A stretch of DNA of 64,000 bases from Pseudomonadota bacterium (GTDB lineage: Bacteria > Myxococcota_A > UBA9160 > SZUA-336): positions 1 through 64,000 of the forward strand of contig QJZC01000026.1 of assembly GCA_003247575.1 (NCBI GenBank). Reading direction: 5' to 3'. Both the position numbers and the translations under genes were made by a program. The notes under the pieces were generated by a model. That model saw only the letters and a program-made list of their open reading frames with translations. It ran no database searches and was not told the origin of the DNA. This document shows positions 42,258 through 51,403 of the stretch, piece after piece (position 1 is the first letter of the stretch; each line of letters opens with the position of its first letter).

Positions 42258-44032
42258 GGGGAATCGTCGCCGGTACCGGGAAGGGTGAAGTAGAAGGTCG
42301 ATCCCTTGCCCGGGTCGGAGTCTACCCAGATCTTCCCCAGGTTTCGTTGGACGACGCGCTTGCAGATGGCGAGGCCGATCCCCGTGCCCTCGTAGGACTC
42401 ACGTCGATGAAGGCGCTTGAACACCGTGAAGATGCGGTCCCAGTAGCGAGAATCGATCCCAATGCCGTTGTCGGAGACGCCGAAGCGCCACATACCGTTG
42501 GTATCGGGCTCCGCGAAGATATGGATCCGAGGCGCATCGTCTCCTCGGAACTTCAGCGCGTTCCCGATCAGATTCTGGAAGATTTGTCCCAGATGGTCTG
42601 CATCGACGGCAACGCGCGGAAGCTCATCGAGAATGATCTCTGCCTCCGCGTCTTGGATCGCGAGCTCGAGCGAGGTGATCACGGATCGAGCGACGTGCCC
42701 CGAATCCGCCTCTGGCTTCGAGCTTTGGGTCTCCCCTTCGAGTCGCGAGTAGGCGAGGAGGGCCTGGACGAGCTGCGCCATACGCTTGGCGTTCTGGACT
42801 ACGTAGCTCAGGTAGGAGTTGACCTGAGGATCGTCCTGCGGGTAGCGGCTCCCCAGGAGCTGGGAGTACGTGATGACCATGCGCAGGGGCTCCTGCAGAT
42901 CGTGGGCGGCCACATAGGCAAACTGTTCGAGGTCGGCGTTCGAGATCTCGAGCTCCGATGCCTTCTGCTCGAGTTCCGCCTTGGCCAGATCTGCATAGCG
43001 CAGCGCGCGCCGGCTCGAGCTCGACATGAACATGAACAGCGCGAGCAGCAGGCTGTCGATCAGAATGCCACCGATCAGGATCAGCGTAGGTTGGTTGCGG
43101 TGAGCCGCTGCTCGGAACGAGCGATCCGACTGAATCTCGAAGCTCCAGTTTCGTCCGTAGAGCTCGAGCTCGACGTGCTTGGAGTACAGCGGATTTGGAT
43201 CGAAATCGGCGTACTCGGCGGAGTGTTCGTCGAAGATCGTCTCGCCTCCGTCTCGGATCGAGATGCCCACGTGTCGGCGGTCGCGTGCGAGTGTGCCGTC
43301 GAGGAGCTTCCGAACGATGAAGGGCGCGTATACGATTCCACGGAAGCTTTCGATGCGCTCATCGGGGGATAAGGGACCGCTTCGCGAATAGAAGGGGACG
43401 AAGAACAGGAATCCCGGTGTCTTCTCCGCGTCCTGGACGAGCACGATGGGTCCGGTGATCTGTGCGGTTCCGGTCTCTCGCGATCGACGTGCCGCTGTGT
43501 AGCGGTTGGTCTCGTGTGCCATGTCCAGTCCAACGGCAGCGCGATTGATCTCGACCGGCTCGATGTAGGCGATCGGGAGGAGCTCGGGCTCCTTGTGCTC
43601 GGGATGGATCCTGAAGTCCGGACGCTCGCGCCGTTGGCTCTCGAGAAACTCTTGCTCCGACGCGCGATCCACGTGAAAGATCACGCCGATCCCATTGATG
43701 CCCGGGTACTTCTCCTCGATCTCGAGCGCCTCTGCGAAGCGCAGCCAGTGTGAGTGAGAAATGCTGCCGCCGGTCGCGTGAATGGTGCCGGTACCCGCCC
43801 ATAGGGCGTCCTCGTACTTCTGCATGCGTTCCGAGATCAGCTCGATTACCTGGTCTGCGGCGCGTTCGAATTGGGCGGAAACGCGCGACTCGACCTGCGA
43901 CGCGGAGAACCGCCACGCGAAGAGGGTTACCACGAGGGACGACACGACGACGAGCCAATGGACCCAGTGAAGTGCGGCAGCTCGCTGCAGCCGCTCCCTC
44001 TCGATGCCCGCTCTGTGCTTGATATCCGCCAC
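42254..44032 (-). CDS. Membrane histidine kinase with extracytoplasmic CHASE domain
   Basis: 592 residues. The first membrane helix (about 24-40, LVVVSSLVVTLFAW) is followed by a periplasmic CHASE domain (about 75-300; GINGIGVIFHVDRASEQEFL, IAYIEPVEINRAAVGLDM) and a second helix (about 318-338). A coiled coil then leads to HisKA VAAHDLQEPLRMVITYSQLL and an ATPase with NLIGNALKFRG, VSDNGIGID and GTGIGLAICKRVVQRN. CHASE domains sense small extracellular ligands. The start is GTG. It heads the five-gene signalling block. A leader hairpin lies at 44048-44082. Confidence 0.92.
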   Translation of the reverse strand: MADIKHRAGIERERLQRAAALHWVHWLVVVSSLVVTLFAWRFSASQVESRVSAQFERAADQVIELISERMQKYEDALWAGTGTIHATGGSISHSHWLRFAEALEIEEKYPGINGIGVIFHVDRASEQEFLESQRRERPDFRIHPEHKEPELLPIAYIEPVEINRAAVGLDMAHETNRYTAARRSRETGTAQITGPIVLVQDAEKTPGFLFFVPFYSRSGPLSPDERIESFRGIVYAPFIVRKLLDGTLARDRRHVGISIRDGGETIFDEHSAEYADFDPNPLYSKHVELELYGRNWSFEIQSDRSFRAAAHRNQPTLILIGGILIDSLLLALFMFMSSSSRRALRYADLAKAELEQKASELEISNADLEQFAYVAAHDLQEPLRMVITYSQLLGSRYPQDDPQVNSYLSYVVQNAKRMAQLVQALLAYSRLEGETQSSKPEADSGHVARSVITSLELAIQDAEAEIILDELPRVAVDADHLGQIFQNLIGNALKFRGDDAPRIHIFAEPDTNGMWRFGVSDNGIGIDSRYWDRIFTVFKRLHRRESYEGTGIGLAICKRVVQRNLGKIWVDSDPGKGSTFYFTLPGTGDDSP

Positions 44033-44047
44033 GCCTGATCGGTCCTC

Positions 44048-44082
44048 GGGAGGATGGCGTCAGGGGCTTCGGCCCGTCCTCC
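44048..44082 (-). promoter_or_regulatory. Leader hairpin before the CHASE kinase
   Basis: Outer arms GGAGGA (44049-44054) and TCCTCC (44077-44082) enclose GGGC-N4-GCCC (44064-44075). It begins 16 nt before the GTG, so it would lie in the kinase mRNA leader. It could also be the end structure of the antiporter operon that stops at 44252. Confidence 0.3.
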
Positions 44083-44251
44083 ACAACTCCGGCCGTTCGC
44101 AGAGACCCACCTGCCGGGAGATGGGCGCACGGAACGACGGGTCGGGTGTACCGTAGGCGCTTATCGGTGCCCAACAGCGGGGCCTGAGACTCGAAGCTGC
44201 GGAGCGCCCTCGTCGGGTGCGCAGCGCGTGGCAGAAATGAAGAGTTGTCAC

Positions 44252-45949
44252 TCAGGCGTAGTAGAAGACGAGCACGATCCCCAGCAACAGGGCCGCGCAG
44301 AGGCTCGTCGTACCTGTGCCCCAGGGTTCTCCGATGGCTCCCGGAGGCGTCGCCAGTCGCGACAGGCCCGTCTGTGCAGCGGTCCCTACTCGCGAGAGCA
44401 GCGACCGAAGCGTGCTTTGCAGCCAGCTGATGGCGATCGTGGCCCAGCTCACGAGTGCCGGGGCTGCGCGGCGATAGGTCCAGTCGAAGTCCAGATTCGT
44501 AGAGTGGAGCTCTGGAGGATAGATCCCGCTGCGCATCAGCAGGGTGAATGCGAGAGCAGAGAAGAGCAGGAGCTGCAAGGTCGTGACGACGTGGGTGGTC
44601 GTATAGGGCGTGTAGTCTGCGGGGAACGGCAGCATCGCATAGAGAGGTTCGTAGAACACTCCGAGCCCGACGCAGAGCAGGGCGGCGCCGCCCATGGCGA
44701 AGCGCATGTTGAGGGGCGCCTCCTCTACCCGGTGTCCGCGATCGTGGCCGAAGAACGCGAAGAAGGGAATCTTGATCCCAGAGTGGTGGAATACGCCAGC
44801 GGAGGCGAACAGCAGGACCAGGTAGGTCAGGGTCCGGTGCTCCTCCTCGGCGGCGGTCAGGATCATGGACTTCGAGATGAAGCCCGAAAAGAGTGGGAAC
44901 GCCGAGATGGCCGCCGCTCCGATCATGCAGAAGCCCGTCGTCCAGGGCATCGATTTGTAGAGCCCGCCGAGATCCGAGCCATTGGCGGTCCCCGTCCGGA
45001 ACAGGACGGCGCCGATGCTCATGAACAGGAGCCCCTTGTACAGGATGTGCGCGAACGCGTGTGCTGCGGTGCCGTTGAGCGCGAGCTCGGTGCCGATTCC
45101 GATCCCTACGACCATGTACCCCAGCTGATTGTTCAGGCTGTACGCCAATACGCGCCGGAGGTCGTTTTCGATCACGGCGTAGAAGATCGGAAAGGCGGTC
45201 ATCGCCGCGCCGATGGGGACCAGGATCTCGGTTCCGGCGAATCCGCGTGCGAGCGCATAGATGGCGAGCTTGGTGGTGAAGGACGACAGGTAGACCGTTC
45301 CGGTCACGGTTGCCTCGGGATAGGCATCCTGCAGCCAGTTGTGGAGCAGAGGGAATGCGGCCTTGATCCCGAAGGCGATCAGGATCAGCGCGGTCGCCGG
45401 GCTGACCAGGCCGAGATGATCGAACGCGATCGAGCCGGTATCTGCGAAGTGGAGGATCGTGCCCGCGAGCAGCAGGACGCCCGAGCCCACCTGAATCACC
45501 AGATAGCGAAGCCCTGCGCGGTAGGAGCGCTGGTTGCGCCGTGCCCAGACCAGGAAGACCGAGGAGATGGCGGTGGCTTCCCAGTACACGAACAGGGTGA
45601 TGAGGTCTCCGGCGAACACGGCTGCAATGGCGCTGCCGGCATAGATGTTGCCGGACAAGTGCTGGGCGTCGTCGTCTAGGTGTAGGGCGTAGAGCTGGCT
45701 CAGGAAGGCCGCGATCGAGAAGATGGTCGCGAACACGAGAGCGAGCTTGTCCACACGCACGAGTTCGAGCGTGTAGGCACCGTCGAAGATCGAGAGCGCG
45801 AGCTGATGGTCGGCAGGGAGCGACCAGATGTGGGCCAGGGTCAAGAGCGGCAGCAGCAGCAGATAGGCGCTCTTGAGCGTGCGCGGAAGCCACGGGGCCA
45901 GTAGACAGCCCAGAATCAGTGGGAGGCCCGGAGGAATCTGCTCAATCAT
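44252..45949 (-). CDS. NuoL/MrpA-N-like proton-channel subunit of the antiporter cluster
   Basis: 565 residues, about 14 or more membrane helices, in the NADH-quinone oxidoreductase/antiporter family (proton_antipo_M). The conserved Glu in VYWEATAISSVFLVW and Lys in IKAAFPLLHNWLQDAYPEA are proton-channel residues, and HILYKGLLFMSIGAVL is the second-half marker. A C-terminal extension of about 100 residues ends in a final helix. In place and size it could supply the function of the missing MrpA N-terminal half. It overlaps the small membrane gene by 8 bp and ends the operon. The exact subunit name is uncertain. Confidence 0.85.
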   Translation of the reverse strand: MIEQIPPGLPLILGCLLAPWLPRTLKSAYLLLLPLLTLAHIWSLPADHQLALSIFDGAYTLELVRVDKLALVFATIFSIAAFLSQLYALHLDDDAQHLSGNIYAGSAIAAVFAGDLITLFVYWEATAISSVFLVWARRNQRSYRAGLRYLVIQVGSGVLLLAGTILHFADTGSIAFDHLGLVSPATALILIAFGIKAAFPLLHNWLQDAYPEATVTGTVYLSSFTTKLAIYALARGFAGTEILVPIGAAMTAFPIFYAVIENDLRRVLAYSLNNQLGYMVVGIGIGTELALNGTAAHAFAHILYKGLLFMSIGAVLFRTGTANGSDLGGLYKSMPWTTGFCMIGAAAISAFPLFSGFISKSMILTAAEEEHRTLTYLVLLFASAGVFHHSGIKIPFFAFFGHDRGHRVEEAPLNMRFAMGGAALLCVGLGVFYEPLYAMLPFPADYTPYTTTHVVTTLQLLLFSALAFTLLMRSGIYPPELHSTNLDFDWTYRRAAPALVSWATIAISWLQSTLRSLLSRVGTAAQTGLSRLATPPGAIGEPWGTGTTSLCAALLLGIVLVFYYA

Positions 45950-46202
45950 AGTAGTCCTCGCTGCGCATGATCAGAACGCGGAGAAGCTTGGCTGCCAGGA
46001 CGAGTCCAACGCATGCGAGGAGCCCATAGACGCCAGCGAAGCCGGTGGGCAGCCAGGTTTCGAACTCGAAGTGGGTCTTGCGGTCGTAGAAGAGATCCGC
46101 CAGCAGCAGACCGCCACAGACCGCGTACAGCGCGTAGCAGATCTTGTCGACGTTTTCGCTGCGATCGAGCCAGCGCGGGCGTTCGTCGGATTCCTGAGAC
46201 AT
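45942..46202 (-). CDS. Small two-helix membrane protein of the antiporter cluster
   Basis: 86 residues with two hydrophobic segments (about 25-40, YALYAVCGGLLLADLF; and about 54-74, FAGVYGLLACVGLVLAAKLL) and charged ends. ATG 46202 has GGAGGAGG just upstream, the best ribosome site of the operon. It overlaps the next gene (TATGATTGA). I know no function; the position inside the operon suggests an accessory subunit. Confidence 0.8.
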   Translation of the reverse strand: MSQESDERPRWLDRSENVDKICYALYAVCGGLLLADLFYDRKTHFEFETWLPTGFAGVYGLLACVGLVLAAKLLRVLIMRSEDYYD

Positions 46203-46222
46203 TCGCCTCCTCCAGGGGCCGA

Positions 46223-47764
46223 CTACGGCAGCTGCCGAGCCGCGAAATCTGCGACGCGCGGCACCGCGCCCGTCGCCAGCGGAAGCAGCATCGAGTGCAG
46301 CTTCGGGGCTAGAAAGAACAGGGCAATACAGCCCGCCGCCGTCACGCACAGCGGAACCACGCAGAGCGCGGGAGCTTCCTTTAGGCCGGTGTCGCGCGCC
46401 GGGTCGTGTCCGTGGTCGGACTCTCCTGCGCTCGTTCCCTCTACGGGTGCGACGAAGAAGGCCCGCGCGACGACCGGCATCAGGTACCCGATCGAGAGCA
46501 GCGAGCTGATCATGAGGACTGCGATCAGCACGTACTGGTGGCCTTCAGCAGCGCCCAGGGCGAGGAACCACTTGCTCCAGGCCCCCCCCAGGGGCGGGAG
46601 CCCGATGATGGAGAGCGAGGCGACGAGGAATGCCCCCATCGTCCAGGGCATGCGTCGCCCGATCCCGTTGAGCTCGCTCACCTCGGTCTTGTGCGAGGCG
46701 ACCATGATCGCCCCGGCGCAGAAGAACAAGGTGATCTTGCCTACCGCGTGCATCGCGATGTGCATGGCGGCGCCAACGATCCCGGCGCTGGTGGCCAGCG
46801 CAGCACCCAGGACGATGTACGCGAGCTGGCTGACGGTCGAGTAGGCGAGCCGCGCCTTCAGGTTGTCCTTGCGCAATGCCACGATGGAGGCGATCAGGAT
46901 CGTCGCCGCCGCGACGTACATGAGCCAGACCGAGATGCCCGTGCTGGCGAGGTACTCGGCACCGAAGACGTAGACGACCACCTTGAGGACCGAGAAGACG
47001 CCTGCCTTCACGACCGCCACCGCGTGGAGGAGTGCGCTGACCGGGGTAGGAGCGACCATCGCGGCGGGGAGCCAGCGATGAAACGGCATGAGAGCCGCCT
47101 TGCCGATTCCGAAGGCGTAGAGACCCAGCAGCAAGGTTCCGAGCCCGGTGCTGACCTTACCGTCCAGAATGCCGCCGGGGCGGAACTCGAACGTGCCCGT
47201 GAAGTACCCGGTGGCCAGGATGGCGAGGAGGAGGAACCCGACCGAGGTCGAGATCAGAATGCCGAGGTAGATCCGGCCGGCATTGCGTGCCTTCTCCGTG
47301 CCCGCGTGGGTGACGAGCGGGTAGGTGGCCAGGGTCAAGAACTCGTAGAAAAGGAACAAGGTCACCAGGTTCGCTGAGAATGCGATCCCGAGGGCGCCGA
47401 AGATCGACAGCGCGAAGCAGACGAAGAAGCGCGTCTGGTTGATCTCATGGTGGCCGCGCATGTAGCCGATCGCGTAGAGCGAGGTCGGAATCCAGAGTCC
47501 CGCCGCGACGCCGGCGTAGAGCATGCCGAGTGGCTCGAGCTCGAACGCGAGGCTGGCGCTGGGAAAGAGCTGGACCAGCTCGAGGCGTGGCCGTGCCCCA
47601 CCCGCCACCTGCCCGATCAGCAGGCTCACGCAGACGAAGGTCGAGAGCGCTGCCAAGAGCGTCATCGATTCCCGCAGATTCGGATGCCGCCCGGTGAGAG
47701 CGACCCCCAGTGCGCCCAGGCACGGTGACCCGAGCGCGACAAGGATGAGCACTTCGGCGCTCAT
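46223..47764 (-). CDS. mnhD: Mrp-type antiporter subunit D, second copy (NuoN/M-like)
   Basis: 513 residues, about 14 helices. LFLFYEFLTLATYPLV carries the channel Glu, GKAALMPFHRWLPAAMVAPT the Lys/trap region, and HAVGKITLFFCAGAI the second-half Lys. It starts as ATGA on the stop of the 490-residue D subunit. Two adjacent D-like genes are unusual for plain Mrp operons. A His/Asp-rich loop (ESDHGHDPARD) near residue 450 precedes the last helices. Confidence 0.88.
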   Translation of the reverse strand: MSAEVLILVALGSPCLGALGVALTGRHPNLRESMTLLAALSTFVCVSLLIGQVAGGARPRLELVQLFPSASLAFELEPLGMLYAGVAAGLWIPTSLYAIGYMRGHHEINQTRFFVCFALSIFGALGIAFSANLVTLFLFYEFLTLATYPLVTHAGTEKARNAGRIYLGILISTSVGFLLLAILATGYFTGTFEFRPGGILDGKVSTGLGTLLLGLYAFGIGKAALMPFHRWLPAAMVAPTPVSALLHAVAVVKAGVFSVLKVVVYVFGAEYLASTGISVWLMYVAAATILIASIVALRKDNLKARLAYSTVSQLAYIVLGAALATSAGIVGAAMHIAMHAVGKITLFFCAGAIMVASHKTEVSELNGIGRRMPWTMGAFLVASLSIIGLPPLGGAWSKWFLALGAAEGHQYVLIAVLMISSLLSIGYLMPVVARAFFVAPVEGTSAGESDHGHDPARDTGLKEAPALCVVPLCVTAAGCIALFFLAPKLHSMLLPLATGAVPRVADFAARQLP

Positions 47765-49233
47765 ACCGGCCCCCCCATCAACCAGATCGCCGCGCTGCGG
47801 GCGACACCCGCGGACCACTCGGTGAAGATGCCGAAGTACAAGGTCGCAGCGATGAGCACGCAGGCAGGAATCAACGAGGAGCTCGCTTCGCGAATCGGCG
47901 CAGCGTCTGCATCGGGGGCTTGGAAGTACGCCAGCTCGACGATCCGCCACAGATAGACCACCGCGAGTAGCGAGCTGAGCAGAATCAGGAAAGCGAGCAG
48001 GATCGAGTCGCGCTCGAGTGCGCCGAGCACCAGGTACCACTTGCTCACGAAGCCTGCGGTCCCCGGAACCCCGATGAGGCCCAATCCGCCGATCACGAAG
48101 GCTGCCGTGGTGATGGGCATGCGTCGGCCCAGCCCGCGCAGGTCTACCAGTCGAGTCGAGTGCAGGCGTTCTGCTACACAGGCAACGACGAGGAACAGCC
48201 CGCCCTTCATCAGCGCGTGGTTGAACAGATGTACGATGCCGCCCGTCAAGCCATCGATGCTGGCCATGCTGAGGCCCAGGGTCATGTAGCCGACTTGTGC
48301 GATGCTCGAGTAGGCGAGCAGTCGTTTGAGATCCGTCTGATAAATGGCGGCAATGGAGCCCAGGAACATGGCGGCGATCGAGAGTGGCATCAGGATCGCG
48401 TCGAGGTGGAGTGCTCCGAAGACGAAGCCCGCTCCGAAGATGGTGAAGACGAAGCGTACGAGCAGGTAGTAGGCGACCTTGGTTCCCGTAGCCGACAGGA
48501 ATGCGGAAACGACCGCCGGGGCCTGCGAGTAGGCGTTCGGAAGCCATTGGTGCAGCGGAAAGACGGCAAGCTTGATCGCGATCCCGATCGTCAGGAAGGC
48601 GAAGGCGACCCGCGTGGTGCGCTGGTCCGTGACCAGGGGCAGACGCGCCGCTAGGTCCTCCATGTTGAGGGTGCCCGTCATCTGGTAGGCCAGCCCGATC
48701 CCGATGAGAATGAAGGTTCCTCCGATCGTTCCCACGATCAGATAGGAGAACGCAGCCACGAAGGCGCGCCGATCGTCTCCCAGGCTTACCAGCACGTACG
48801 ATGCGAGCGAGGAGATCTCGAGAAAAACGAACACGTTGAAGGCGTCACCCGTGATCGTGACGCCCAGCAAGCCGGCCAGGCAGAGCAAGAACGCCGTATA
48901 GAAGATGTACTCGCGGCCATCCTGGGCTGCACGTGAGCCCGGTCCGACGCCGGCAGGCAACACGACAGCCGCGATGCCGGCCACGATCAGCAGCACGAAC
49001 GCATTCAGTGTGTCGACGCGATACTCGATGCCGAAGGGCGGTGCCCAGCCGCCCATCGCGTAGCTCAGCGGGCCGCTCCCCAACACCTGGCCGAGCAACG
49101 CCACACTGACTGCGAACGTGGCCCAGACGACGGCGAGCGAGAAGACGTACGCATAGCGACGATCTCTCAACAAGAGGCAGATCGGGGCGGCAAGCAAGGG
49201 GATTACGACCTGCAGCGGGACCAGCTGTGTCAT
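47761..49233 (-). CDS. mnhD: Mrp-type antiporter subunit D, first copy
   Basis: 490 residues, the usual MrpD length. VFVFLEISSLASYVLVSLG holds the key Glu, AVFPLHQWLPNAYSQAPAVV the proton-path Lys/His and HALMKGGLFLVVACV the second lysine. It follows the C subunit with an ATGA overlap, the order found in Mrp and Mbh operons. It is a membrane antiporter-like subunit moving H+ or Na+. Confidence 0.93.
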   Translation of the reverse strand: MTQLVPLQVVIPLLAAPICLLLRDRRYAYVFSLAVVWATFAVSVALLGQVLGSGPLSYAMGGWAPPFGIEYRVDTLNAFVLLIVAGIAAVVLPAGVGPGSRAAQDGREYIFYTAFLLCLAGLLGVTITGDAFNVFVFLEISSLASYVLVSLGDDRRAFVAAFSYLIVGTIGGTFILIGIGLAYQMTGTLNMEDLAARLPLVTDQRTTRVAFAFLTIGIAIKLAVFPLHQWLPNAYSQAPAVVSAFLSATGTKVAYYLLVRFVFTIFGAGFVFGALHLDAILMPLSIAAMFLGSIAAIYQTDLKRLLAYSSIAQVGYMTLGLSMASIDGLTGGIVHLFNHALMKGGLFLVVACVAERLHSTRLVDLRGLGRRMPITTAAFVIGGLGLIGVPGTAGFVSKWYLVLGALERDSILLAFLILLSSLLAVVYLWRIVELAYFQAPDADAAPIREASSSLIPACVLIAATLYFGIFTEWSAGVARSAAIWLMGGPV

Positions 49234-49598
49234 GCCGCGTCTCCCTCGATCTCTGCGATCTCGGCTTCCTCGATCGTGCCGTAGGTCTCCCGGATGCGCA
49301 CGACGAGGGCGAGTCCGACCGCGGTCACCGCCACCCCCACGACGATCGCCGTAAGCATCAGGACATGGGGAACGGGGTTCGAGTAGATCACCGGACTCGC
49401 GGTGTGGCTCGCTTCGACCACGATCGGGGCGGTTCCGCCGTCGACCTTACCCATGGTGATGTAGAGCATGATCACGGAGACCTGAAACAGGTTGAGTCCC
49501 ATGATCTTCTTGATCATGTTCTCGCGCGCGATCACTGTGTACAGGCCGATCATCATCAAGATGATGACGACCCAGTAGTTCCAGACTCCGAGTTCCAT
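49230..49598 (-). CDS. mnhC: Mrp-type antiporter subunit C (NuoK-like)
   Basis: 122 residues, three helices. IGLYTVIARENMIKKIMGLN is the NuoK/MrpC motif with its membrane Glu, and VPHVLMLTAIVVGVAVTAVGLAL forms the third helix. ATG 49598 follows GGGAGT. The ~58-bp gap to mnhB is the only real gap in the core operon. Confidence 0.92.
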   Translation of the reverse strand: MELGVWNYWVVIILMMIGLYTVIARENMIKKIMGLNLFQVSVIMLYITMGKVDGGTAPIVVEASHTASPVIYSNPVPHVLMLTAIVVGVAVTAVGLALVVRIRETYGTIEEAEIAEIEGDAA

Positions 49599-49656
49599 GC
49601 TTACTCCCGCCCCGCAGGCTGTCTTTCGCGGCGGGAGCGCGACAGATCCGTCCAGC

Positions 49657-50133
49657 TCATCGCTCGGCATCCGCCGCGGTGGGCGGACGGGCTCCGACTC
49701 CGCGGCCAGCGAAGACGTAGTAGATCATGATCATGACCGACGTGACGGTGATGCCCACACCGAGCTCGACCAGTAGGATGCCGAGGTGCTGACCGTGCAT
49801 AGGGTCGTGCGAGTCGAGTAGGTTGTAGTCGAGGAAGTTTCCGCCGAGCAACAAGCTCAGGGCACCGACCCCGCCGTAAAGGAGCACTCCGACGACGGCT
49901 CCGATCTCCGTCCAGCGTTGCGGGACCACGAGACGTGCTGCGTCGAGGCCGAAGATCATTGCGTAGAGGATCAAGCCGGCCGCGACGATCACTCCCGCCT
50001 GGAAGCCTCCGCCAGGGCCGAAGTCGCCGTGGAACTGAACGTAGAACCCGAACAGCAGCACGAAGGGAATGAAGCTCCTGGAGACGACTCGCAGGACGAC
50101 CTTCTCGCGCATCCTCATCGCCAATGGACGCAT
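49657..50133 (-). CDS. mnhB: Mrp-type antiporter subunit B
   Basis: 158 residues of the MnhB domain. LFGFYVQFHGDFGPGGGFQA is the family signature, then four hydrophobic helices ending ITVTSVMIMIYYVFAGRG. The ATG shares a base with the preceding stop (TGATG). A GTG three bases earlier is possible. Confidence 0.94.
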   Translation of the reverse strand: MRPLAMRMREKVVLRVVSRSFIPFVLLFGFYVQFHGDFGPGGGFQAGVIVAAGLILYAMIFGLDAARLVVPQRWTEIGAVVGVLLYGGVGALSLLLGGNFLDYNLLDSHDPMHGQHLGILLVELGVGITVTSVMIMIYYVFAGRGVGARPPTAADAER

Positions 50134-50687
50134 CACTCGTCCTTCGCCGTCCGCACGGCATTACCGAGCAGTGAGAGCACGCCCAGTCCTGCGGTGAAGA
50201 TGACCGTGAGCTCTCCGTAGGTGTCGTAGCCGCGGTAGCTCGCGAGGATTGCCGTGACGTAGTTGGGAACTCCGATCTCGGCCGGGGTCTCGTCCAGATA
50301 GTACGGTGCCACGTGGTGGTGGATGGGAGCCTCGGGATCACCGTAGCGCGGCATGTCCCGTGTACCGTAGATCAGCGCCGCGCCGGTAATGACCACTGCG
50401 GCCAGAGCCGGGAGCCGCCGACTGCTGTGCTTGGCTTCGGTGCGGGTCGTGAGCGCCAAGGTGCCCAGGATGAGGATCGTGGAGATTCCCGCACCGATGG
50501 CCGCCTCCGTGAAGGCTACGTCGACGGCGTCCATTACCGTGAACAGCCCTGCGGAGAGGAGGCTGAAGATTCCGAAGAGCATTGCCGACTCGAACAGGTC
50601 GCGGACACGCGCGATCACGAGAGCGACTGCAATCAAGAGCACGAAGAGCGGGACCGGCGGTGGCAACAGATCCAGCAGCTGAGTCAT
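50133..50687 (-). CDS. MrpA C-terminal/MbhD-MbhE-like subunit (DUF4040)
   Basis: 184 residues. The first part (FTEAAIGAGISTILILGTLA) matches DUF4040/MbhD; the second (NYVTAILASYRGYDTYGELT) matches MbhE, i.e. the C-terminal third of MrpA as a separate gene. The NuoL-like MrpA body is absent here. This is the layout of the Na+ module in archaeal membrane-bound hydrogenases and related bacterial clusters. It overlaps mnhG by 4 bp. Confidence 0.92.
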   Translation of the reverse strand: MTQLLDLLPPPVPLFVLLIAVALVIARVRDLFESAMLFGIFSLLSAGLFTVMDAVDVAFTEAAIGAGISTILILGTLALTTRTEAKHSSRRLPALAAVVITGAALIYGTRDMPRYGDPEAPIHHHVAPYYLDETPAEIGVPNYVTAILASYRGYDTYGELTVIFTAGLGVLSLLGNAVRTAKDE

Positions 50688-51085
50688 CGCGGTGAGCCCT
50701 CCTGACCGTCGAGGTTGCTCTGAGCCTCATCGGAAGCCGAGCCTGGAGCTGCGACCGAATCCACTCTGACCCCTCCGGCGAACGCGGCTTTGGCGAGTGC
50801 GTGCGTCGCTGTGGGACTGACCACGTAGATGAAGCCGAGCAGCAGCAGCAGCTTGATGATCACGCTCACGCTCCCGCCGCTTTCCTGTGTCTGGAACCAC
50901 TGCGCGCTCTCGTAGACCACGAGACCGAGCAGGACCAATGCCGCTCCCAGAGAGTCTCCGATGCTGGCCGCATGGGTGCGCGAGAAGAAGTCCGGCAGGC
51001 GCAGCATGCCGATGCCGCCGATCACACAGAAGAGTGATCCCGCGATCGCCATCATGCCGCCGATCCATTCGAGCGCTTCACCCAC
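50684..51085 (-). CDS. mnhG: Mrp-type antiporter subunit G
   Basis: 133 residues. IGGIGMLRLPDFFSRTHAAS and GDSLGAALVLLGLVVY are MnhG hallmarks, with three helices and a polar tail of about 30 residues. GTG 51085 has GGAG 9 nt upstream and was preferred to TTG 51109, which has none at proper distance. Confidence 0.92.
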   Translation of the reverse strand: MGEALEWIGGMMAIAGSLFCVIGGIGMLRLPDFFSRTHAASIGDSLGAALVLLGLVVYESAQWFQTQESGGSVSVIIKLLLLLGFIYVVSPTATHALAKAAFAGGVRVDSVAAPGSASDEAQSNLDGQEGSPR

Positions 51086-51127
51086 CTTGGAGCTCTCCCA
51101 GGACTCCAAGCCTCGTGACTTCGAGCG

Positions 51128-51403
51128 TCATGCCTTCGGGCGCTCGTCGGACGCCAGGTTTCCGTACTTCCAGAAGCGGAGTACGGCAAGCGTGCCCACG
51201 AAACCCAGCAGACCGTAGACCAGGGCCAGATCCAGGAACTCTGGGCGCTCGTTGACGAAGCCGTCGAGAGCGATCAGTAGGACGGTCACCGTCGCGAACG
51301 CGTTGGCGGCCAGCGCGCGATCGAAGACCGACGGGCCCAGGCAGGCACGAATCAGGTTGAGCGCCATGCTCACCAGGATGCCGACGATGGCGAGCTGGAG
51401 CAT
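51128..51403 (-). CDS. mnhF: Mrp-type antiporter subunit F
   Basis: 91 residues, three helices. ACLGPSVFDRALAANAFATV is the MnhF signature. The ATG overlaps the mnhE stop (TGATG). Confidence 0.93.
   Translation of the reverse strand: MLQLAIVGILVSMALNLIRACLGPSVFDRALAANAFATVTVLLIALDGFVNERPEFLDLALVYGLLGFVGTLAVLRFWKYGNLASDERPKA

Noticed and set aside
44054..45679. 541-residue plus-strand frame
   Set aside because: Antisense to the NuoL-like gene; composition is Glu/Arg/Gly shadow.
43359..45893. 844-residue minus-strand frame
   Set aside because: Overlaps the CHASE kinase and the NuoL-like gene in another frame and is Arg/Pro-rich as shadows are.
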